Part shown: piece after piece, positions 54,221-60,745 of the stretch
Position numbering within the stretch: the first letter of the stretch is position 1
Layout of the letters: each line of letters starts with the position of its first letter
Assembly (NCBI GenBank): GCA_035296965.1
Contig: DATGZX010000369.1
Location: forward strand, 1-60,745
From: DATGZX01 sp035296965
Lineage (GTDB): Bacteria > Planctomycetota > Planctomycetia > Gemmatales > Gemmataceae
Direction: 5' to 3'
Length of the DNA: 60,745 nt
Notes under the pieces: generated by a model
What the model was told of the DNA's origin: nothing
Databases searched by the model: none
The model's input: only the letters and a program-made list of their open reading frames with translations
Made by a program: the position numbers and the translations under genes

Positions 54221-54269
54221 AAAAAGCCGACGTGGCGGAATACCCTCTGGCATTCGACCACGTCGGCTT
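54221..54269 (-). terminator. Intrinsic terminator for the DUF4214 beta-helix gene
   Basis: AAGCCGACGTGG (54224-54235) pairs with CCACGTCGGCTT (54258-54269), a 12-bp stem with a 22-base loop. On the minus strand the stem is followed by a run of T (54225-54220 complement), as a rho-independent terminator requires. It lies about 255 bases downstream of the stop at 54525. Confidence 0.7.
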
Positions 54270-54524
54270 ACTTTTCAACAAGCCCCCCAGCACTGCCGGG
54301 TTGCTCTTCATCTAGTCATCCGACGACATCAAATTACGTATTTAGCGGAGCGCTAAAACTCCATGTTTTTTATTCTATGGCTCAGAACGAGAAAAACAAG
54401 TGACCTGGTGGGTGATCTCTTGGCCGCGGCGGGTCTTCAGGATCCCCGCCACGGCACTTCCCTGGATTGCAGCGCCTGTTCGGCCCGCGGATACTCGCTC
54501 AGGCTGCTCCAAGGCCGATCGGGA

Positions 54525-57500
54525 TCAGGTGCGCTTGCCAAACGCCTCGGTGGAGCCGAGGATGTCCGCGGCAAGCGCCTGGTCTGTGGTGCCGGACCCC
54601 AACAGGTTCAAGAAGTAAGCCAGCCCGCTAGTGTCGGCTTGTCGGCCGAGGAGTGCTTGGTAATTTGCCTCGACGACATTGTTTTGGTATTCAAGGGAGC
54701 TGAATAACATTGCAGCCGCGGCCGCCTGCGACGTGCCAGTGGCCAAATCCTGGAGGAAGGTATTCAGTCCCGCTGGATCCGGCAGACGGTTCAACGCATC
54801 CTCATACATTGCGTCGACGGAGCCGAGATTGTTGCCGCCGTGCAAGTTGAAGTATTCGGTGGAGCCCATCAGTGCCGCCGACACCTGTTCGATGGTGCTG
54901 CCGCCGGCCAGCATGCCTGCGAAGGTCTGGAGTCCGCCCGGATCCGGCGCGCGGTGCAAGTAACGCTCGTAGAGTTTCAGGACCAGATCATTTTCGTATT
55001 CGGAAGATCCTTCGATGGCTGCGACCACGGCAGTGCGGGAGACACCCTGCTGGAGTTGCCCGGTCCAGTTGGCCAGGCCGCCGGAGTCGGCGACACGGTA
55101 AAGGTAGACCTCATAAACATTTTCGACAAAGATCTGATTGGGAGTGGCGCTTGCGTTGTACTGAGGCTCATAAGCACCAATGGACACCCCGGCAGCTCCC
55201 GGGCTGGGGAAACCGCGCTCGTCCACGGACGGGGCGTTCGCGGCGACTCCCGCGCCGATGGCCAGACTGCCCGGGAGCAGCGCCTCGGTCTGGACGACCT
55301 GGCTGCTCCCCGGGGCTCCGGCCGAACTCGCAAGAGCATTAATATTCTGTCCATTATCTTCAAGCGGCCCGAGATTGGGATTGCCAGGCGAGAAGGGGCC
55401 AAAGCCGCTATTACCGCTGGCTGCCAGACTTTGAACATAGTTGCCGCCCTTGTCCGTAACGGCATCGCCGGCAGTGATGTAGATATCGGGACCATCGAAG
55501 TTGCTCTGCGCCGCGTCCTGCACGACGAGGGTGTTCTGGAAGGTAACCCCGATGCTGAAGATGGCAATCCCGCCTCCAAAGCTGGTGGCAGCGGTATTAC
55601 CGTTGACCGTGTCATTGACGAATGACGGGGAACCCTGTGCGACGTAAATGGCGCCGCCCGCGCCGACGGCCGTGTTGGCCGTGAAGGTGTCGTTGGTCAA
55701 ACTTTCGTTGCCGCCCAAGACATCGTAAAACAAGGCGCCGCCGTCCTGGAGCGCCTGGTTGCCGTTGAACGTCGAGGCAGTGGCCGTGAAAGCCGCGTCT
55801 AAGACGTACAAGGCGCCGCCGTCCACGGTGGCGACGTTACCGGTGAACTGGGACCTCGAGATAGAGAGCGAGCCATTGACTTGGTAGAAGCCGCCGCCGC
55901 CGATGGTAGCAATATTGTCCAGGACCAGGCAGTTGAGCACGGTGACGGCGCCGGCGCTGCCGGAGTACAGGGCGCCGCCCGACCCGTTCGCTCCCTCAAC
56001 GCTGTTAGCCTGGAAAGTGTCGTAATAGAGGCTCACATTCTGGCCGGCGTTGTCGATGGCGCCACCGCTGCTGTTGCCGGCCAGATTGTTGTCGAAAGTG
56101 CTCCCAGAGACGACCATGCTGGCATTGTTCTCCGAGCAGAAGGCGCCACCGTTCGTGGCAGCAATATTGCCGCCAAACCAGCTGGTGTTAATGGTCGTGA
56201 GCGAGACCGAGGTGCTTGTCACGAGCAGGCCGCCGCCCGGCCCCGTCGAGGCTACGTTGTTGTCGACCGTGCTGTTGCTAATCTCGACCGCGCCGCCGAC
56301 AAAGCTCAGGCCGCCGCCGCCGGTCCGAGTGAGTGTCATGTTGGAAGTGCCAACCGCCACGTTGTTCGCAACCGTGCTGCCGGTGATCGTGGTGTTGAAA
56401 TTGTTGCTCGCGCTCAGGCCGCCGCCGGACATGAAGGCGGTATTATCGGTAATCGTGCAGTCTTGTAAGGTCGCTGGCGAGTAAGTATTCAAGGCAATGC
56501 CGCCGCCGTTGCCATTGGTCGAGCGATTGTCGGTTACCGTATCTCCGCTCAGGGTGATACTGGTGGGGAAGCCCAAATTGGTTTCAAAACCACCGCCGTC
56601 GCCACCGGAGCTGTTGCCGCTGATGACGCTGTTGCTGATGCTCACGGCGCCGGATGAGTTCACATAGACCCCGGCACCCCCGTAACCGCCCGCGGCGGTG
56701 AGCGTGTTGTCGCTGATCGTGCTGCCGGAAATGCTCACGCTGGTCACGCCGGCGTCTTGAATGGCGATGCCGCCGCCGAAAAACCCGGCCGTGTTTCCGA
56801 CGACGCTGCTATTGGTGATGGTGATGCTGCCCGATGCGTTAAGCCCACTTGCCATGCCCACGCCTATCCCGCCGCCAAAGTCGTTGGACCCTGGAAGCTG
56901 GTTGCCGGTGACCTGCGTATTCTTCAAGGTCAGGCTGGCGTTATTCAGGGCGATACCGCCACCGTACTCGTATTGGTTGCCGCTTCCCGAGTCGGCCGTG
57001 TTTCCGGTGACGATGCTGTTCATTAGCGTCAGGGAGGACGATTGGCCGTAGGCATCGTGCAGATCAATGCCGCCCCCATTGCCGCTGGTGATGCCATTAC
57101 GAATCGTGACGCCCGAGAACTGGATGGTAACCGCGGCTCCGGTGTTGATGACGAAGACACGGTCTGTGCCGCCGCCGTCTATGATTGTGTTCGCAGCACC
57201 GGCGCCCTGAAGGGTCAGCGAATGGGTGACGTTCAGGGCGCCTGTGGAATCGAGGTAGATCCCTGCGGGCAGAATGATGGTATTGTCGGGCACCTGGCCC
57301 GAATCGACCATGGTGACGGCCTCGCGCAGCGAAAGTATGTTGGCGATGGGCATATCCAGGGCATTGGTCACGGTGACCGAGGGAACAAGGCGATCTTCGA
57401 GAGTTTCCAGGGCCAGCCGGCCTCCGCGGCACTGAATCCGGACCAGGCCGCGCCGCCCTGCGCTGGACCGCCGCCGGGATCCTACCTTGGCACGATAGAA

Positions 57501-57530
57501 AAGACGAGCGTACTTGGAGAGCCAATTCAT
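54525..57530 (-). CDS. Secreted beta-helix surface protein with DUF4214 tail
   Basis: 1001 residues. LALETLEDRLVPS at about 38-50 is the LEPR-XLL-type N-terminal motif, with a basic head (AKVGSRRRSSAGRRGLVRI). Residues 60-790 are beta-helix coils (SLTLMNSIVTGNTA, GGGIALNNASLTLKNTQVTG, GGALYSGSAGAVTVLNCLV). The last 200 residues contain four DUF4214 units with YLYRVADSGGLANW, YLHRAPDPGGLQTFAGMLAG, ALNRLPDPAGLNTFLQDLAT and LLGRQADTSGLAYFLNLLGS. It is related in design to the protein at 1-2241, but that one has no visible DUF4214 tail. Probably an adhesin or layer protein. Confidence 0.9.
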   Translation of the reverse strand: MNWLSKYARLFYRAKVGSRRRSSAGRRGLVRIQCRGGRLALETLEDRLVPSVTVTNALDMPIANILSLREAVTMVDSGQVPDNTIILPAGIYLDSTGALNVTHSLTLQGAGAANTIIDGGGTDRVFVINTGAAVTIQFSGVTIRNGITSGNGGGIDLHDAYGQSSSLTLMNSIVTGNTADSGSGNQYEYGGGIALNNASLTLKNTQVTGNQLPGSNDFGGGIGVGMASGLNASGSITITNSSVVGNTAGFFGGGIAIQDAGVTSVSISGSTISDNTLTAAGGYGGAGVYVNSSGAVSISNSVISGNSSGGDGGGFETNLGFPTSITLSGDTVTDNRSTNGNGGGIALNTYSPATLQDCTITDNTAFMSGGGLSASNNFNTTITGSTVANNVAVGTSNMTLTRTGGGGLSFVGGAVEISNSTVDNNVASTGPGGGLLVTSTSVSLTTINTSWFGGNIAATNGGAFCSENNASMVVSGSTFDNNLAGNSSGGAIDNAGQNVSLYYDTFQANSVEGANGSGGALYSGSAGAVTVLNCLVLDNIATIGGGGFYQVNGSLSISRSQFTGNVATVDGGALYVLDAAFTATASTFNGNQALQDGGALFYDVLGGNESLTNDTFTANTAVGAGGAIYVAQGSPSFVNDTVNGNTAATSFGGGIAIFSIGVTFQNTLVVQDAAQSNFDGPDIYITAGDAVTDKGGNYVQSLAASGNSGFGPFSPGNPNLGPLEDNGQNINALASSAGAPGSSQVVQTEALLPGSLAIGAGVAANAPSVDERGFPSPGAAGVSIGAYEPQYNASATPNQIFVENVYEVYLYRVADSGGLANWTGQLQQGVSRTAVVAAIEGSSEYENDLVLKLYERYLHRAPDPGGLQTFAGMLAGGSTIEQVSAALMGSTEYFNLHGGNNLGSVDAMYEDALNRLPDPAGLNTFLQDLATGTSQAAAAAMLFSSLEYQNNVVEANYQALLGRQADTSGLAYFLNLLGSGTTDQALAADILGSTEAFGKRT

Positions 57531-57927
57531 GATGAAACCTCCGTTCGACTAGGGAGAAAAACCAAACTGACAGTCAAACCGCTCCTAGTAAGCGCACGAC
57601 GGACGCTTGCTCAGCGAGCCTCCAGTTGCGTCGCGGGATGTTGCAAATGGAACTCGGTGCTGCCAATGATTCACTAACCTTCTAGGAATGCGGCAGGCTT
57701 ATTGGCGGCCACAGGCTTGGCAGTCTAGAACGATCAGCGCAAAATGCGCGCAAACCGTGCCAATGTTCTCGCCTTTTTCGTGGTAATGGCTGAGGACTGG
57801 CAGAGAAATGCTTGACCGGAAAACCTAGCTTGGGCTGAGTCTGGGCAGCGAGTGTGTTGCCGGACTTGTGGTTGGAAAGCGCGAGAAGGGCGGTGACAAG
57901 AAGAAAGGTGGGCGTTCAGTCGGCCGA
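57531..57927. promoter_or_regulatory. Upstream region of the DUF4214 gene
   Basis: 397 bases between the start of the beta-helix gene (57530) and the stop of the ECF gene (57928); both read leftward. It is likely to hold the promoter of the former. Position and role are inferred; no motif was identified. Confidence 0.4.
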
Positions 57928-58488
57928 TTATCGCCCGGCGTCTAAGGCCTCCTTTAGCCAGACACGAGCATAAGTCCAGAGTCGCGAGGCCGTTCGAGGA
58001 GAAACGTCCAGGATCTCTGCCGCCTTGGGAAGCGAGAGTCCTGCAAAATAGCGCAATTGCACAAGTTCCGCGGCTTGAGCATCCACCTTGGCGAACCGAC
58101 GCAGCGCTTCGTCCAAGGCCAAGATGTTTTCGCCGACCTCGGGGGCCGCCAGTTGTGATTCCTGCACGCGTTGCCGAGCGAGCGCGCCTCCCCTTTTTTT
58201 AGCGTGCTTGCGCCGCGCCTTGTCCACCAAGATCCGACGCATCGCCTGGGCGGCAGCCGCAAAGAAGCCGCGTTCGCTCTCAAAGCGCCGTTCAGCGTTG
58301 CATCCCACCAAACGCAGATAAGCCTCGTGCACCAAGGCGGTGGCGTCCAGGGTTTGTCCCGGCGCTTCCTGTGCCAATTTGCGCTGAGCGAGCCGGCGCA
58401 GCTCGTCGTAGACGAGCGGCAGCAGGTGCTCGGCCGCATGGGCATCACCATGCCCGATGGCGTCAAGAAGCCGACGGACCTGATCCAT
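57928..58488 (-). CDS. ECF sigma factor, planctomycete type
   Basis: 186 residues from the ATG at 58488; the longer frame to 58551 is less likely. Region 2 reads HAAEHLLPLVYDELRRLAQR, APGQTLDATALVHEAYLRLV and FFAAAAQAMRRILVDKARRK; region 4 reads YFAGLSLPKAAEILDVSPRT, ASRLWTYARVWLKEAL. There is no C-terminal extension and no anti-sigma factor adjacent. It diverges from a Ser/Thr kinase gene across 373 bases, the typical partner of this sigma group in planctomycetes, where the kinase is thought to be its regulator. Confidence 0.92.
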   Translation of the reverse strand: MDQVRRLLDAIGHGDAHAAEHLLPLVYDELRRLAQRKLAQEAPGQTLDATALVHEAYLRLVGCNAERRFESERGFFAAAAQAMRRILVDKARRKHAKKRGGALARQRVQESQLAAPEVGENILALDEALRRFAKVDAQAAELVQLRYFAGLSLPKAAEILDVSPRTASRLWTYARVWLKEALDAGR

Positions 58489-58861
58489 GACATTTGAAGA
58501 TAATCCCCCACGCCCGGAACTGCAATCATTGCTTGTTTGGGCCGCTGCCATTGTGCGGCACTAAGGGAATCGAAGGCGAACGCTACAGGTTATCGGCCTT
58601 CATTCCGTACGCGCACGCTCCCCCAAAAAACAAAGGAAGCTGGCATGGTTTGACCAGATTCTGCGCTGATTGTTGTTGTAAACAACAATGCTTGGCCCTC
58701 CCGGCAAGGCAGTTTTGTTTGAATGCGTGGTCCCGCTCCTTGTTTGGCTGCACCACCACGTAGGCACGCAAACCGGCAGTGAGTCGGACAATTAGGAGGC
58801 TCGTGCTCCTGCAAATCCTGTTACGATGCATCGGTTTCGATCTCCTGCTGAGGCCGTCATC
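58489..58861. promoter_or_regulatory. Divergent region, ECF sigma factor / Ser-Thr kinase
   Basis: 373 bases between the two starts. An ECF-type promoter may lie here, since autoregulation is common, but none was identified with confidence. Confidence 0.4.
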
Positions 58862-60745
58862 ATGAGTGAGCGCACCATCTTTCTTGCGGCACTGGAAATT
58901 GAGGATCCGGTTCGGCGTGCTGAATATATCGACGGCGCCTGCGGTGCAGACGCCGGCCTGCATCAACGCATCCACGATCTCTTGCTGGCGCACGCCAAGG
59001 TCGGCGGTTTCCTCGAACAGCCGGCCGTAGGACCGGAAACTGAAACCGATGAGGCCATCGCCGCGCCAACGGCGGCCGAGGCTCTGGGCACGCAGATCGG
59101 CCCATACAAGCTCTTACAAAAGCTCGGCGAAGGTGGCATGGGGGCGGTGTTCATGGCTGGGCAGGAGGCCCCCGTCCGTCGCCGGGTGGCGCTCAAGATC
59201 ATCAAGGCGGGCATGGACTCGGCGCATGTCAGTGCCCGCTTCGAACAAGAGCGGCAAGCATTGGCAGTGATGGACCATCCGAACATCGCCAAGGTTTTTG
59301 ATGCCGGCACCACTGTCAACGGCCTCCCTTACTTTGTCATGGAGCTAGTCAAGGGCATCCCCATCACGAAGTATTGCGACCAGGAATACTTGACCACGCA
59401 GGAGCGTCTGGAGCTGTTTGTACCGGTGTGCCTGGCCGTGCAGCACGCCCATCAGAAGGGAATCATTCACCGCGATCTCAAGCCTTCCAACGTGATCATC
59501 GCGCTCTATGACGGCAAACCCGTCCCTAAAGTGATCGACTTCGGCGTGGCTAAGGCGATTAGCCAAAAGCTCACCGAGAAGACGATGTTCACCGAAGTGG
59601 GGCAGATGATCGGCACGCTGGAATACATGGCTCCGGAACAGGCGGAACTGAATAACCTTGACATCGACACGCGCGTAGACATTTATTCGCTGGGCGTCAT
59701 CCTGTACGAATTGCTCACGGGCACCCCGCCGTTCACCTCGAAGCAATTGCGCAGCGCCGCATTTGGAGAGATGCTGCGCATCATTCGCGAAGTCGAACCG
59801 CCCAAGCCCAGTACGAAATTGTCCAGCTCAGAGGAGTTGCCCGCCATTGCTTTCCAGCGGAAGTTGGAACCCAAACACCTGACACGGCTGGTGCGTGGTG
59901 ATCTGGATTGGATCGTCATGAAGGCCCTCGCAAAGGACCGGAGCCGCCGCTATGCGACGCCGGTGGGCTTCGCCGAGGACATCGAGCGTTACCTGGCAGA
60001 CGAGCCGGTGCTTGCGGGGCCGCCCTCGGCCAGCTACCGGATACGGAAGTTCGTGCGGCGTAACCGTGGGCGGGTACTGGCGGCGAGCCTGGTCGTGCTG
60101 GCAATGGTGGGCGGCGTGATTGGCTCGACGATTGGTTTTCTCCAGGCAGAGAAGGCAGCGAATGCCGAGCGGCAAGCCAAGGAGACGGCCCAGAAGCGGC
60201 TGGCGCAGATCGAGAAAGGCTATGAAATTCTGAATTCGATCTTCGCGAACTTGGACCCCTGGGCGCAGGGGAAGAATAGCAGACCCCTGCGGTTACTGTT
60301 GGGTGAGCAACTGGACCGGGCAGCGGCCCAACTGGACAGCGAAGCAATGGGTGACCCTCTCGCGGTGGCAAAATTGCAGGAAACCTTGGGCTTATCTCAG
60401 TTGAACTTGGGGTATGAAGCGAAAGCCTTGGTCCTGCTGACCAAGGCCCGTCGGACTATGGAATCCCTGCTTGGCTCCGACGACCCCCAGGTGCTCATAT
60501 CCAGGCACAACCAGGCCTTGGCGTACCGGTACACGGGGCGTCTGGATCAGGCCGTGCCGCTATTTGAGCTGACACTGGCCAAGTCGAAGGGAGAATTAGG
60601 GCCCGACAATCCCCTCACCCTCACGTGCGCCATGGGCCTGGCCGGGGCCTACGAGGCCGCCGGTCAACTGGACAAGGCCCTGCCGCTGTTCGAGCAGACG
60701 CTGGCCAAACGGAAGGAGCTGCTCAGGCCCGACGACCGCCAGATC
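58862..60745 (+). CDS. Ser/Thr protein kinase with TPR repeats (C-terminus beyond right edge)
   Basis: The frame starts at 58862 and is open at the last base, giving 628 residues. A short N-terminal helical region precedes the kinase domain: GEGGMGAVF (89-97), catalytic Lys in VALK (K112), HRDLKPSN (203-210, D205), DFG (D226-G228) and APEQ later. A membrane helix lies near residue 400 (VLAASLVVLAMVGGVIGSTI). Outside the membrane, TPR units begin (LGLSQLNLGYEAKALVLLTK; GMGLAGAYEAAGQLDKALPL-like). It is the Hanks-type kinase with a TPR sensor seen next to ECF genes in planctomycetes. Confidence 0.95.
   Translation, partial: MSERTIFLAALEIEDPVRRAEYIDGACGADAGLHQRIHDLLLAHAKVGGFLEQPAVGPETETDEAIAAPTAAEALGTQIGPYKLLQKLGEGGMGAVFMAGQEAPVRRRVALKIIKAGMDSAHVSARFEQERQALAVMDHPNIAKVFDAGTTVNGLPYFVMELVKGIPITKYCDQEYLTTQERLELFVPVCLAVQHAHQKGIIHRDLKPSNVIIALYDGKPVPKVIDFGVAKAISQKLTEKTMFTEVGQMIGTLEYMAPEQAELNNLDIDTRVDIYSLGVILYELLTGTPPFTSKQLRSAAFGEMLRIIREVEPPKPSTKLSSSEELPAIAFQRKLEPKHLTRLVRGDLDWIVMKALAKDRSRRYATPVGFAEDIERYLADEPVLAGPPSASYRIRKFVRRNRGRVLAASLVVLAMVGGVIGSTIGFLQAEKAANAERQAKETAQKRLAQIEKGYEILNSIFANLDPWAQGKNSRPLRLLLGEQLDRAAAQLDSEAMGDPLAVAKLQETLGLSQLNLGYEAKALVLLTKARRTMESLLGSDDPQVLISRHNQALAYRYTGRLDQAVPLFELTLAKSKGELGPDNPLTLTCAMGLAGAYEAAGQLDKALPLFEQTLAKRKELLRPDDRQI

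Overview
The window looks like a chromosomal segment of a planctomycete, probably near the Gemmataceae. Evidence: very large secreted parallel beta-helix proteins with the LExLEDRxVxS sorting-type N-terminus, a DUF4214-tailed surface protein, a short planctomycete-type ECF sigma factor diverging from a Ser/Thr kinase with a TPR tail, DUF4159/DUF58/BatA/MoxR genes, glycine-zipper and LRR lipoproteins, a Tat-exported Gfo/Idh/MocA oxidoreductase, a MauG/CCP-type peroxidase, DUF4838 and a CocE/NonD hydrolase. GC is high. No rRNA and no plasmid or phage structural genes are seen.

Layout. 1-3.6 kb: a TIGR03032-type protein followed by a giant beta-helix protein that runs off the left edge. 4-9 kb: gene debris (truncated serine hydrolase, methyltransferase, glycosidase and receiver-domain pieces) around an intact radical SAM/B12 gene. 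8.8-27.1 kb: the main coherent block. It has a two-gene secreted unit (PA14/PKD/TPR protein plus partner) diverging from a MoxR ATPase, then a TumE-type toxin-antitoxin pair, a leftward operon (vWA membrane protein, DUF58, BatA-like) and a rightward operon (Tat-exported double DUF4159, DUF4175-like coiled coil, CsgG/FlgO-like secreted protein). 27.4-34.4 kb: LRR lipoprotein, coiled-coil secreted protein, and a glycan-use group (DUF4838, GH141-like beta-helix, broken GH106-like). 34.4-38.1 kb: tyrosine phenol-lyase, a nonsense-mutated universal stress protein, HemN and a small zinc protein. 38.1-45.1 kb: a decapitated ECF gene, a truncated transposase, a CocE-type hydrolase and a truncated FAD oxidoreductase. 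45.2-48.1 kb: initiator tRNA, a small CRISPR-like array without cas genes, a STAS/anti-sigma kinase pair and broken esterases. 48.4-54.3 kb: small secreted proteins, peroxidase, a half tRNA-Arg, Gfo/Idh oxidoreductase, a MITE-like palindrome and a terminator. 54.5-60.7 kb: DUF4214 beta-helix protein, ECF sigma factor and a kinase cut by the right edge.

How the parts fit. MoxR ATPases usually remodel vWA-domain partners, and DUF58, BatA-like and DUF4159 proteins are their standard neighbours, so 12.2-27.1 kb is read as one envelope-associated machine whose genes have been split into convergent and divergent units. The many gene fragments, a transposase, a half tRNA, a palindromic MITE-like element and a spacer-repeat array mark 4-6.7, 34-36.4, 38-48 and 50-54 kb as accessory, eroding DNA. 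All functions are read from sequence motifs by eye; no search was run.
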